DNA of 35,854 nt from a virus: positions 1-35,854 of IMG/VR virus record IMGVR_UViG_3300013306_000035. One strand, written 5' to 3'. Positions 17,686 through 24,626 of this stretch are shown piece by piece. Under the pieces are notes generated by a model that saw nothing but the letters and a program-made list of their open reading frames with translations, ran no database searches and was not told the origin of the DNA. Position numbers and translations under genes: made by a program. Positions within the stretch are counted from its first letter, which is position 1, and each line of letters opens with the position of its first letter.

Positions 17686-17984
17686 GACTGTTGTGGATAC
17701 TCGTGGCTTTCACGCTGGCGCTGCCCAGCGTGGCAGACGCCCGGCGGACGCATGTCCGTATCCAGAAGCCGTACTACGCGGCGCGCCCGGTGCAGCCGGT
17801 TGCCGTGCCGGTCGTGGCCATCGTGCCGCTTGGTCTTTTCTATGATCTCGCCCGGCGGACCAACTGTCAGGGCGATGTGCTGGGTCTCGGCGGCCCGGGC
17901 TTTTCCAGCCCGCTCACCCCGGCCACCGGGAACGTCATGACGACGGCGTACATGCGCGGGGAGTGCGCCGCAACACCACGGTAG
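17682..17984 (+). CDS. Small secreted protein of the lysis cassette
   Basis: A 100-residue protein with a clear N-terminal signal peptide (MRLLWILVAFTLALPSVADA, cleavage near residue 20), followed by a basic stretch, a Pro/Val-rich hydrophobic segment (about residues 38-52) and two Cys (C60 and C94). It starts in an ATGA overlap with the amidase stop. Location suggests a periplasmic or outer-membrane role in lysis, for example an outer spanin-like or amidase-helper function. The lipobox of an outer spanin is absent, so that specific role is not supported. No family was recognised. Confidence 0.7.
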   Translation: MRLLWILVAFTLALPSVADARRTHVRIQKPYYAARPVQPVAVPVVAIVPLGLFYDLARRTNCQGDVLGLGGPGFSSPLTPATGNVMTTAYMRGECAATPR

Positions 17985-17995
17985 AGGAGGCGGCA

Positions 17996-18166
17996 ATGAC
18001 ACTTGGTCTCGCGTTCTGGGTCATCATGATTGTCTGGCTGGTCTTCGGCCTGCTCGTCCACTTCGGCATGGTTGGCGGCATCTACGCTGGTGGCAGCACC
18101 CTGCTGCTCTTCGTGCTGTTCATGTTGCTGGGCTGGCAGGTGTTCGGACCCCCGCTGCGCCGATGA
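17996..18166 (+). CDS. Two-helix membrane protein, holin candidate
   Basis: A 56-residue protein made almost entirely of two hydrophobic helices (about residues 3-24 and 30-50) separated by GMVGGIYAGG, with a short basic tail. This is the topology of small class II holins. The GAGGAGG ribosome site ends 5 bases before ATG 17996, which is why I prefer it to an in-frame ATG 33 bases upstream. Its stop overlaps the next ATG. It lies after rather than before the endolysin, so the assignment relative to the 75-residue protein at 16298 stays open. Confidence 0.7.
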   Translation: MTLGLAFWVIMIVWLVFGLLVHFGMVGGIYAGGSTLLLFVLFMLLGWQVFGPPLRR

Positions 18167-18264
18167 TGTGGGACAGCCCGTGGGCGCTGGCTGTCGCGGT
18201 CGCCGTCCTGCTTGCGGTGGTGGCGCTCGGGGTCCATGTCAGCGGTATCTGGAACTGTTGCTGA
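18163..18264 (+). CDS. 33-residue single-pass membrane peptide
   Basis: A very short frame: MMWDSPWALAVAVAVLL, continuing VVALGVHVSGIWNCC. One hydrophobic helix covers about residues 7-25 and two Cys close the chain. The ATG overlaps the preceding stop (ATGA), and a second ATG follows directly. The start/stop coupling, the G/C-rich third positions and the membrane-helix composition support translation. It could be a holin regulator or a small membrane anchor; no function is assigned. Confidence 0.55.
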   Translation: MMWDSPWALAVAVAVLLAVVALGVHVSGIWNCC

Positions 18265-18276
18265 AGGGAGCGTGTC

Positions 18277-18390
18277 ATGGAACTGGACGAAGAGTTGCCG
18301 GGATCAGACGAAGAGCTTGAACGGGCTGCCGATATGCGGTTGCCGGTCAACGCCGCGGCCCCAAGCAAAGACCACGAGAGCGCCTGTTAG
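18277..18390 (+). CDS. 37-residue acidic peptide at the end of the late operon
   Basis: The frame encodes an acidic peptide (MELDEELPGSDEELERAADM, then a Pro/Ala-rich tail ending in Cys). AAGGGAG at 18264-18270 is 6 bases before the ATG, a strong ribosome site. The stop codon TAG at 18388-18390 overlaps the terminase stop codon on the other strand (18387-18389), so the rightward and leftward operons meet without spacer. No function is recognised. Confidence 0.55.
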   Translation: MELDEELPGSDEELERAADMRLPVNAAAPSKDHESAC

Positions 18391-19973
18391 GTCTCTTCCA
18401 GCAGTTTGAAGGGGTCGTCGATCTCGACGGCTTCGGTCTGCTCCTTGTCCTCGAACATCCCGGCCCGCATTGCGCGGCGGCGATAATGCCATGCCATGAT
18501 CACAGCGTCGGCCCGATCCGGCGAGCCGCCCAGCCGGTGCCGTATCTCGTCTTTGTCCTCGACCTGAATGGTGTCGCCCTTCGGTCGCCAACGCGCCGCG
18601 GTCAACTCGGCAGTCAGCCGCTCGTCCGGCGGCAGAGCGACATTCTCGCCATTTGCCGGATCGAGCGCCTCGCGGAATCGCCACAGCATCTCCGTCCGCT
18701 GGTTTGAAAACCGGTACTTGTCGTCCTTGGTGCGCTCGCCGGACTTGGCGTTGAAGATGCAGGACTCGATCTGGATGTTGTTGCTGGCAAGGTGGTCTCT
18801 GGCCGATCCGCCCCAGCCGCCGGTCATGTCGAGCACGATCAGCGCCGAGTCTTTTCGGTGCACCAGTATCTGACCGGCAAGCTCCGGGCCGTTCTTGGCA
18901 TCGACGCCTTGCAGCACGGTGAGCCGGTCGAACCAGTTGCCGAAGAGGGGTGCGATGACGTGCGGGTCATTGGTGCCGCCGCCCGAAATGTCGACGCCCA
19001 TTGTCAGCATCTTCAGGCCCTGCGGCGAGCCCGGCTTCCAGCGGCCCTGCGCTTGACGCACCCACTCGGTCGGGATCACCTGCCACGCATGGTCTTCCCG
19101 CCCGGCAAGGAAGTCGCCCTTGAGGAGCTTCGAGCGCAGTGGCTCCGGCAAGGATTGGATTTGTGCTTTGTACTTGGCGTCGAGGTAGGGGTTATCTTCG
19201 AGCCGTGCCGGTATGAATGTGCGGGTCAGCGGGGTGTACTCTTCCGCCCCTACACGCTGCGTATTGCCGTTCTCGCACCACACCGTGCGCGCGTCGGCGC
19301 CGACGAAGGCCCAGCGTAGCTCGCCCGGCAGTGCCGGGTTGGGGAACATGGGGTCCAGCCACGGCGCAAACCACTCGATCAGCCACTCGCCCTCGCCGCC
19401 AATCGGCGGATTGCTGGCGATGATCATGCGGGTGCGCTGGCCCTTGGTGGTGGTGCGGCACCACGATCCGACGAAGTTGACCTTGTGCGCGGTCAACTGC
19501 GCGCCCTCGTCGAAGCCGATGAAGTCGTGCGGTCGGCCCATCCAATCCATCTCCTGCCCGACGCCGCCCAGCGCGCCGAACTCGACGGTCTTGCCGTCCT
19601 TCTTGAGGATCATGTCTTGGCCGTTGTAGCCCTCGCGCCCGCCCTTGTTGGCGATGGAGAGGACCCGCTCTTCGACGCCGCGCAGGTCCTTGTACTGCGC
19701 GCGGAAGATGACGCTACGCTCGTGTCTAGTCAGTGCCGTGCCACAGAGTAGGTCGGTCTTTCCGCCGCCTGCGGCCCCGCCGTACAGAAGCAGGTCGGCC
19801 CGGCTTTCGTACGCCACCATCTGCGGGATGTTGCGCGGGTCCGGCATCCACAGCGCCGCCATCTCCTTCTTCAGCAGCCTGTCCAGTTCGGCCTTCGACT
19901 TTGGGTCCATTGAGGCGAGCATCGCCCGGTACGGCTCCAGCGGGTCGTGGGTCTTCGAGGAAGGGGTACTCAT
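18387..19973 (-). CDS. Terminase large subunit (ATPase and nuclease)
   Basis: A 528-residue DNA-packaging motor and head-filling nuclease. The N-terminal ATPase has a Walker A at 65-73 (GGAAGGGKT) and a Walker B at 150-156 (DFIGFDE), with SNPP near 187 as coupling motif. The RNase H-like nuclease domain shows D328 in MGVDISGG, D382 in IVLDMTGGWG and D487/D489 in PDRADAVIMAW, the acidic residues expected to hold two metal ions. I chose the ATG at 19973 (MSTPSS) because GAGAGG lies about 10 bases upstream; the frame is open to 20048. Its first 248 bases overlap the RusA reading frame. It is the last gene of the leftward operon and points against the virion genes. The small subunit is about 14 kb away on the other strand. 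Confidence 0.95.
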   Translation of the reverse strand: MSTPSSKTHDPLEPYRAMLASMDPKSKAELDRLLKKEMAALWMPDPRNIPQMVAYESRADLLLYGGAAGGGKTDLLCGTALTRHERSVIFRAQYKDLRGVEERVLSIANKGGREGYNGQDMILKKDGKTVEFGALGGVGQEMDWMGRPHDFIGFDEGAQLTAHKVNFVGSWCRTTTKGQRTRMIIASNPPIGGEGEWLIEWFAPWLDPMFPNPALPGELRWAFVGADARTVWCENGNTQRVGAEEYTPLTRTFIPARLEDNPYLDAKYKAQIQSLPEPLRSKLLKGDFLAGREDHAWQVIPTEWVRQAQGRWKPGSPQGLKMLTMGVDISGGGTNDPHVIAPLFGNWFDRLTVLQGVDAKNGPELAGQILVHRKDSALIVLDMTGGWGGSARDHLASNNIQIESCIFNAKSGERTKDDKYRFSNQRTEMLWRFREALDPANGENVALPPDERLTAELTAARWRPKGDTIQVEDKDEIRHRLGGSPDRADAVIMAWHYRRRAMRAGMFEDKEQTEAVEIDDPFKLLEET

Positions 19974-20403
19974 GGTCTGGTGGCCTCTCGATGGTGACCC
20001 AAGCATAGCCTTGACCTGACATGCCGGGCGGCATGAAGCACTTGGCACAGCGTCCGTAATGCGCGACCTGCTGGTCGTCGACCCACGCGATGCCCTTGAG
20101 GGCGTCCTTGATGTTCTTGATCAGGTTGTCAAGGTCCGGCCTGCTGTCTTTCCAGTGGCGACGCGGCGTCGCCCTTTGCGGATGCGGAAAGACCGCGTTG
20201 AAGCTCAGACTGACCGGCCCCTGCAACGGCGTAAAGATGCCGCGCTCGCGCATGGCGATCTTGCAGATCAGCGCGACCATCTTCTTGTAGGCAACCTGCT
20301 CGGGCGGGTCATGCACCCCGCCGTAGTGGTGCGATGGCCGCATCCAGCCCAGCAGCGGCCCGGGAACACGGAAGACGAAGTCGTCAACCGGCCCGGGTGC
20401 CAT
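19726..20403 (-). CDS. rusA: RusA-family Holliday junction resolvase with read-through tail
   Basis: RusA enzymes are dimeric nucleases that cut four-way junctions, resolving recombination or replication intermediates before packaging. The conserved core is visible: VSLSFNAVFPHPQ, then RPDLDNLIKNIKDALKGIAW and VDDQQVAHYG, with the cluster of Asp residues that bind metal. A normal RusA ends at about 130-140 residues. Here the core ends near WVTIERPP, but the frame has no stop until 19726, giving an 80-residue tail that lies over the start of the terminase gene. In that overlap the G/C-rich third positions belong to the terminase frame. ATG 20403 is preferred over 20409 because AAAGAG lies 7 bases before it. 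Function is confident; the real C-terminus is not. Confidence 0.85.
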   Translation of the reverse strand: MAPGPVDDFVFRVPGPLLGWMRPSHHYGGVHDPPEQVAYKKMVALICKIAMRERGIFTPLQGPVSLSFNAVFPHPQRATPRRHWKDSRPDLDNLIKNIKDALKGIAWVDDQQVAHYGRCAKCFMPPGMSGQGYAWVTIERPPDHEYPFLEDPRPAGAVPGDARLNGPKVEGRTGQAAEEGDGGAVDAGPAQHPADGGVRKPGRPASVRRGRRRRKDRPTLWHGTD

Positions 20404-20683
20404 CAACATACTCTTTCAGGGTGCGGCTGACTGCGCGCATGGCGTCGTGCAGCGAGACGAAGCTGGCTTCGAGGATGTGATCCCCGACACGGGCGTAGAA
20501 GGTGCCGCCGAGTGTGCCGCGCCGTCCGACCTCGTTCTGCTGGTCGGGGGTGCGCCAGACAAAGAGACCATTGCCCAGCCGGTAGTAGAGCCAGCCGATG
20601 CCGCTGACGGTGACCGGCGGTCGGCTGGTCTCTTCTCCAACCGCCGGGTAGAGCGTGATCTCCTTTTCGACGGAGAACTTCAT
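20384..20683 (-). CDS. Hypothetical early protein upstream of rusA
   Basis: A 99-residue soluble protein with alternating beta-type segments (VTVSGIGWLYYRLGNGLFVW; GTFYARVGDHILEASFVSL) and a C-terminal helix (HDAMRAVSRTLKEYV). It starts in an ATGA overlap with the gene before it and overlaps the rusA start by 20 bases. No catalytic motif is visible and I do not recognise the family. Its constant coupling to rusA suggests joint expression in recombination or packaging. Confidence 0.7.
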   Translation of the reverse strand: MKFSVEKEITLYPAVGEETSRPPVTVSGIGWLYYRLGNGLFVWRTPDQQNEVGRRGTLGGTFYARVGDHILEASFVSLHDAMRAVSRTLKEYVDGTRAG

Positions 20684-20964
20684 CGACGCATTGCCTCAGT
20701 CTGTCGCCGAAAGACGGCCAGCCGTTCGGTCTGGTCTTTATCATACAACTCGATTCTGAAGATACGACGACCGGCGCCGACCCGGTTGTCCATCACCACG
20801 CGCAGCCAGTTGTTGCGCAGCGGGAGCCAGATCGCCTCCATGCCCGTAGGCGGCGGCCTGACCACTTTGAGGATCGGAGTTGCGGGAGGAGGGGAAGGGG
20901 GAGGCGCCACGGGCGCCTCCTTGGGAACGAACTTGAGGTCTTTGAGGGTGAGCTTCGGTCTCAT
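20680..20964 (-). CDS. Hypothetical early protein with Pro-rich N-terminus
   Basis: A 94-residue protein with a basic start (MRPKLTLKDLKFVPKEA), a proline/alanine linker (about residues 18-32) and a basic C-terminal half (WLPLRNNWLRVVMDNRVGAG; ELYDKDQTERLAVF). A GGGGGAAAA stretch before the ATG is the ribosome site. Both ends overlap neighbours as ATGA. No known domain. Confidence 0.65.
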   Translation of the reverse strand: MRPKLTLKDLKFVPKEAPVAPPPSPPPATPILKVVRPPPTGMEAIWLPLRNNWLRVVMDNRVGAGRRIFRIELYDKDQTERLAVFRRQTEAMRR

Positions 20965-21440
20965 TTTTTCCCCCGGATCGCCTTGAGCGCATCCTTGCCG
21001 GTGAGCGGCATGTCGGACTTGGCGAACATCGAGCGGCCCCGGCGCTTCTCCTCCATCTCCTCCAGCCGCTTGCGCTTGCGCGCGTCAATGAACGGCTTGT
21101 TGATCATGTCGGACAGCAGCTTCGGCCCGGGCTTGCCCGGCTTTGTTGCTTCCTCCACGCGCCGGAGTTCGGGCGGGATGACCAGATCGTCGACAACCTT
21201 CTGTGCCGCCTGCCCGCGAGCGACGAAGTCAGGCAGAAGACTGTCTGCCCCGAGTGTTGCGACCTGCTCCTTCAGGTCGTGACGTTTGGTCTCCGGCAGG
21301 CCAGCCAGCTTGAGCATGAGGCTGCGCCGCCGCTTCACCAGCTTCTCGATCTTGTTGCTGGCGATCTTGAGCCGTGTGTGCCAGCGGCGCAGGCTCGCCT
21401 CGACGTGGTTGAGTTGCTCGGTCGTGGTCTTCTTCGTCAT
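20961..21440 (-). CDS. Basic coiled-coil early protein, unknown function
   Basis: A 159-residue, strongly charged protein. Residues 5-75 form a probable coiled coil (EQLNHVEASLRRWHTRLKIA, then KIEKLVKRRRSLMLKLAGL), followed by a loop with GKPGPKLLSDM and a Lys/Arg/Glu-rich tail. I start it at ATG 21440 because the coding strand reads GGAGAAAGACCC directly before it, the leader shared by many early genes here. An upstream in-frame ATG at 21476 has no such site. It is the first gene after the hairpin-bearing gap at 21441-21668. The basic coiled coil could bind DNA or act as a scaffold; this is not established. Confidence 0.7.
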   Translation of the reverse strand: MTKKTTTEQLNHVEASLRRWHTRLKIASNKIEKLVKRRRSLMLKLAGLPETKRHDLKEQVATLGADSLLPDFVARGQAAQKVVDDLVIPPELRRVEEATKPGKPGPKLLSDMINKPFIDARKRKRLEEMEEKRRGRSMFAKSDMPLTGKDALKAIRGKK

Positions 21441-21528
21441 GGGTCTTTCTCCGTTTGTTGAAGTGAACGGAGCCACCCTAGCAAATCGACTTTCGGGATT
21501 TTCCGATTCGCGTCAGTGCGCAACGCAG

Positions 21529-21551
21529 AAGTGCCCGTCAAGCGGGCACTT
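21529..21551. repeat. Inverted repeat, 9-bp stem with 5-base loop
   Basis: AAGTGCCCG (21529-21537) and CGGGCACTT (21543-21551) are perfectly complementary around a TCAAG loop. It lies in the 228-base gap upstream of the 159-residue gene. No T-run follows on either strand, so a classical intrinsic terminator is not clear. On the minus strand the loop is part of a TTGACG box. It could be an operator or an attenuator. Confidence 0.6.
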
Positions 21552-21610
21552 GCCTCACGATTTTGCAAAACTTGACACGGTAAATGCAGGGGAGGCGGGG
21601 CGGGAGTTGG

Positions 21611-21640
21611 CTGCCGCAGTGACTTATGTCACTGCGGCAG
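21611..21640. repeat. Perfect inverted repeat, 13-bp stem with TTAT loop
   Basis: CTGCCGCAGTGAC (21611-21623) and GTCACTGCGGCAG (21628-21640) form an exact 13-bp stem around TTAT. It begins 29 bases after the stop of the leftward gene at 21669, so transcripts of the upstream operon would fold here. The absence of a T-run makes it either a processing/attenuation hairpin, a Rho-type end stabiliser, or a protein site. The pairing does not extend beyond 13 bp. Confidence 0.75.
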
Positions 21641-21668
21641 TAGGACAACCGGCTGTAACAAAAAGTTA

Positions 21669-22043
21669 TCAGACCAAGAGCGACGGCGGCAGCGGATGGT
21701 CGAGCCCGACGTTGCGCCACAGGTGCAAACAGTTCGGGTGCACATTCTTGTACTCGGACTTCTTCGGGTGAAACTGGAGCACGGTCTCCTCTTCACCCCA
21801 GAACATATTTTTGACCCAGCACATCTCCTGCCAGTTGGGCGGGAACTTGCCCTTGATGGAGACCGACACATGCTCCCAGCCGGACAGCGGACCAACGTCA
21901 ACGCCGTCGCTGGCGATGATGGTCAACCGCCGACCGCTTGGGCCATGCACCTCAAATGCACCGCAGGTGAACCCGGGCCGTGATCCGTAGTGACCGTGGC
22001 GGATGCGCCCGTCCTCGATGACGGGGTCGAACCGGTCTCTCAT
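21669..22043 (-). CDS. DUF7694-like phage protein
   Basis: A 124-residue protein with a well-known phage pattern: WEHVSVSIKGKFPPNWQEMC, VKNMFWGEEETVLQFHP, SEYKNVHPNCLHLWR and a final proline-rich PLPPSLL. This matches, from memory, the DUF7694 family found in early regions of many tailed phages. Conserved His, Cys and Trp suggest a small structured domain, possibly metal binding, but no activity is known. The start overlaps the stop of the gene before it (ATGA). Confidence 0.75.
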   Translation of the reverse strand: MRDRFDPVIEDGRIRHGHYGSRPGFTCGAFEVHGPSGRRLTIIASDGVDVGPLSGWEHVSVSIKGKFPPNWQEMCWVKNMFWGEEETVLQFHPKKSEYKNVHPNCLHLWRNVGLDHPLPPSLLV

Positions 22044-22360
22044 CGCACGAGGTCCTCGGACAGGACGCTGATCGGCTTGGCGTCGATCAGCTTCTTGCGC
22101 GTCTCCTCGGCATCAAGCTCGGCAGTGTACTTGAGCCGCGCCGCGGCCTTGGCTGCCGCCGTGAACTTGTATCGCAGCCTCTTGAGAATCGTGCGCAGGT
22201 TAAAGCCACTCAGGCCAAGCGACTTGTCCACGGTCGACCACTCGTCGGTCGTCACCTTGCAGCGGAGCTTGACCTTGTGCGAGTAGCTCCAGCGGACCTC
22301 ATGGCCGTCGATGAAGATGCGGCCATAGTCAGAAAGGTGCACGGGTTCGGTGGTGATCAT
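22040..22360 (-). CDS. Hypothetical early protein
   Basis: A 106-residue protein with a beta-rich N-terminal half (RIFIDGHEVRWSYSHKVKLR) and a basic helical C-terminal half (LRTILKRLRYKFTAAAKAAA). Coupled at both ends by ATGA overlaps. The mixture of basic helix and small beta domain could bind nucleic acid. No family recognised. Confidence 0.65.
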   Translation of the reverse strand: MITTEPVHLSDYGRIFIDGHEVRWSYSHKVKLRCKVTTDEWSTVDKSLGLSGFNLRTILKRLRYKFTAAAKAAARLKYTAELDAEETRKKLIDAKPISVLSEDLVR

Positions 22361-22641
22361 GGTTTTTTCTCTCCCATTGTCTTGAGGACGGCTTCAACCG
22401 CCCGCCGTGTTACGGCATGCACCATGTAATTGCAGCCGTTCTTGACGATGTCGGTCTCGTGCCCGCACTCTTCACAGATACCGCTGATGTAGAGCTTGTC
22501 GGGCACGTCCATTGTCTGCTTGGCCCCGCACTTCTCGCAGTTGAACTGCTGGTAAACGTGCAGGCCTTTATTGATCAGGTCGCCCGCTGCGGCGACGACG
22601 TCATTCCACGGGTGCAGTTTCATCACGTGGCGTCTGGTCAT
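22357..22641 (-). CDS. Zinc-ribbon protein
   Basis: A 94-residue protein with two CxxC knuckles, CEKCG and CEECG, about 28 residues apart, the spacing of a zinc ribbon. A basic N-terminus (MTRRHVMKLHPW) and a C-terminal helix flank it. The start at 22641 is chosen because GGAGGG lies 6 bases before the ATG. Longer in-frame starts have no ribosome site and overlap the upstream gene. Zinc-ribbon proteins of this size in phages often contact DNA or RNA polymerase; the target here is unknown. Confidence 0.7.
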   Translation of the reverse strand: MTRRHVMKLHPWNDVVAAAGDLINKGLHVYQQFNCEKCGAKQTMDVPDKLYISGICEECGHETDIVKNGCNYMVHAVTRRAVEAVLKTMGEKKP

Positions 22642-23075
22642 TTTTTCCCTCCGTATGGTCCTGACAGCATCTCGCGTATCTCCTCGAACGTCTCCATGCC
22701 AACGCGCGGCAGCCACTGGTCTTTGATCACCTCGACGGCATCGGTCCAGAATTGCCGGAAGTCGGCCTGATCCATGCTCTCGAAGGCAATCGAGTGCGGG
22801 TTCTCGATCACGCGGCCATCCATCAGGCTGATGTAGTCGAAGCGACCGGTCTCGTACTTGAGCGACAGCAGGATGATCTCGACCGGCTGGCCGACGGCGT
22901 CGGCAATCCGCTGCATGACGGCGAACGCCAGCCGGTGGTGCTCGGGCCAGCGCGCGGTGTGCACCCACACCAGCGCCTTCTTGTCTCCCATCTCCTCGAT
23001 GATGGCGAGCGCGCGGTCGTCTTGCGGGTGCAGGGCATCACCGCCGATGGCGTCAAAGAGACCCTTCGCCTTCAT
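22638..23075 (-). CDS. DUF1367-like protein
   Basis: A 145-residue protein whose centre (VWVHTARWPEHHRLAFAVMQ) resembles the RNxxHH-type motif of DUF1367 (NinX-neighbourhood) proteins of lambdoid phages, followed by a stretch dealing with LKYETGRFDYI and FRQFWTDAVEVI. Function of that family is not firmly known; many members sit in recombination clusters with RusA or NinB, as here. Overlaps neighbours by 4 bases at both ends. Confidence 0.6.
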   Translation of the reverse strand: MKAKGLFDAIGGDALHPQDDRALAIIEEMGDKKALVWVHTARWPEHHRLAFAVMQRIADAVGQPVEIILLSLKYETGRFDYISLMDGRVIENPHSIAFESMDQADFRQFWTDAVEVIKDQWLPRVGMETFEEIREMLSGPYGGKK

Positions 23076-23557
23076 AGCTCAAACCATTCAACCAGTTGCA
23101 GCGGGCAGCAGCAGTTCACCTCGCGGATGCCGGTGTTGGACGGGATGCACGGTTGCTCGTACCAGCTTTCGTGCGTAGTGCGGCGGACCAGCGCCCCGTG
23201 CGTCAGCCTGCGGTTGATCACGACGTAGGCAAAGACCTTGCCGTTCGCCCGTTTCACTGCCGGCGCATTGCTGAAGAACAAATGCGGGTAGGGCCAGTTC
23301 TTCCGGCAGGTAAAGTCGGTCCTGATGCCCTTCACCTCGAAGCGGGTCCGCTTGCCCGGAGTGAGGATGAACAGATCGCCGCTGTCGACAAAGTTGACAT
23401 TGGATGCCGCGTTCGGCGACCTGATCACGGGTGCGATCTCGATGCGAAAGTCCCGCCTGTGCAGGTGCAGCCCGAAGGCAAACACCGCGGCAGACGATCC
23501 GGTCAGGCGCCCGAGAAAGCCCTGATGTTGCTCGTCGTTCCAGAGGGGCCCGGGCAT
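23072..23557 (-). CDS. Possible PD-(D/E)XK nuclease-fold protein
   Basis: A 161-residue protein. The segment VDSGDLFILTPGKRTRFEVK (about residues 57-76) has the order Asp, beta strand, E-V-K of the PD-(D/E)XK nuclease core, followed by FTCRKNWPYPHLFFSNA and a strand VFAYVVINR. Small phage proteins with this pattern are usually Mg-dependent nucleases. The C-terminus holds three consecutive Cys. It is coupled to its neighbours within the recombination operon. Nuclease fold is a motif-level prediction; it could be a degenerate or sensor version. Confidence 0.5.
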   Translation of the reverse strand: MPGPLWNDEQHQGFLGRLTGSSAAVFAFGLHLHRRDFRIEIAPVIRSPNAASNVNFVDSGDLFILTPGKRTRFEVKGIRTDFTCRKNWPYPHLFFSNAPAVKRANGKVFAYVVINRRLTHGALVRRTTHESWYEQPCIPSNTGIREVNCCCPLQLVEWFEL

Positions 23558-23742
23558 TATTCTGTGACCTGCCTCAGTCCGTTCTGCTTCCGCAGCTTCT
23601 TGATGTCCTTGTGCGCTCGCAACACGCGGATGTCGGCAACCGGCTTGCGGTGCTTGCGGGCAATGTACTTTGACGACAGGTTGGTGAACGCCAGATCATA
23701 GAGAAGCTGGCCTATCGGGGTTTTGCCGTACGTCACGGTCAT
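23557..23742 (-). CDS. Small basic helix-turn-helix-like protein
   Basis: A 61-residue protein rich in Lys and Arg. TNLSSKYIARKHRKPVADIR reads like a helix-turn-helix, and a basic C-terminal helix follows. Stop and next start share base 23557, and its own start overlaps the ERF stop as ATGA. Probably a small DNA-binding factor; not identified further. Confidence 0.6.
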   Translation of the reverse strand: MTVTYGKTPIGQLLYDLAFTNLSSKYIARKHRKPVADIRVLRAHKDIKKLRKQNGLRQVTE

Positions 23743-24626
23743 TGCGTCGCCTGCTCAAGTTCCTCGCGCCGGGTCTTCTCGACGTCGGTCACGCGGTCGA
23801 ACACCTGCGATGCCATCTTTGCCAGATCGACCAGTGGCTTCTCATTGGCCTTGGCCCATGCGTCGACCTCCGCAACGCTCTCGCACAGCTTGATCTGCTC
23901 GACGTAACTGCGTCCCCACTCGACGGCCTTGATCCCGGCGGGCCGGGGGATTTCGTGCGGGGCTCTCTTCTCGACCGGTCCAGCCCGCGGCCCGATCATC
24001 TGGTCTTTCGCTGCCGGTTTGATCGGCTCGCGGCGCCCGCCCCGGTCATTGTCGCCGCGGTCGGCGTCGTCCTCGTCGGTGGTCGGTATCTGGAACAGCG
24101 ACAGCAGGAAGTATTTGCGCGCCGACGTGTGGCACTTGTTCAACCCCTTGTCGTCGAACGTCCCCTTGCTCGTGCGCGTGTTCGACACGCCGGTCTGCCG
24201 CTGCGGGAACGGCCACACCTCGCCCGACTTGTGCATGATGGTGAAGTCGTACGTCGCGAAGATGGCGTTGCCGTTGTCCATGAAGCCGCGCTCGACCTCG
24301 GTCTGCATGATGACCACCCCGTTCTTCGCCATCATCGGGGTGAGCCCATTGAGAATGTCCTGCATCCGCGCGTAGCTGTAATTGTGAAAGGCGTTCTTGC
24401 CCTCCTTCTTGATCGGATTCTCCGCAACCTCCTCGGTGATCTTGGCGATGGCCTCGGCCAGCTTGCCGAACGGCGTGATCGGCATGGCCTGAAACGGCTT
24501 GGCCTCCGGCAGCGTCGCGGGCGCGGCAGCAATCTGCTGCGGGGTCAACGCTGGCAGGTTCGGATCGGGCCGGGACGGCGCAATCTCGCCGGTCTCCGCG
24601 TCAACTTGTTCCTTCATCTTGCCCAT
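23739..24626 (-). CDS. erf: ERF-family single-strand annealing recombinase
   Basis: A 295-residue protein. The ERF core is clear at about residues 50-190: NAFHNYSYARMQDILNGLTP, then VVIMQTEVERGF, NAIFATYDFTIMHKSG and a CHTSARKYFLLSLFQIPTTD end. ERF proteins anneal complementary single strands in phage recombination and genome circularisation. A Gly/Arg/Asp linker and a charged C-terminal helix follow. I prefer ATG 24626 because GGAG is 7 bases before it; the ATG at 24632 lies directly on the ribosome site. It follows the YqaJ exonuclease with a short overlap, forming the usual exonuclease plus annealase pair. Confidence 0.9.
   Translation of the reverse strand: MGKMKEQVDAETGEIAPSRPDPNLPALTPQQIAAAPATLPEAKPFQAMPITPFGKLAEAIAKITEEVAENPIKKEGKNAFHNYSYARMQDILNGLTPMMAKNGVVIMQTEVERGFMDNGNAIFATYDFTIMHKSGEVWPFPQRQTGVSNTRTSKGTFDDKGLNKCHTSARKYFLLSLFQIPTTDEDDADRGDNDRGGRREPIKPAAKDQMIGPRAGPVEKRAPHEIPRPAGIKAVEWGRSYVEQIKLCESVAEVDAWAKANEKPLVDLAKMASQVFDRVTDVEKTRREELEQATQ

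Noticed and set aside
17690-17699. TGTGGATAC considered as a DnaA box
   Set aside because: Single, imperfect copy inside a coding region, with no cluster, so no origin can be claimed.
21611-21640. Palindrome considered as a telomere resolution (telRL) site of a linear plasmid prophage
   Set aside because: The arms pair over only 13 bp with a non-palindromic TTAT centre and no outward extension, much shorter than known telRL sites, and no protelomerase is visible in the window.
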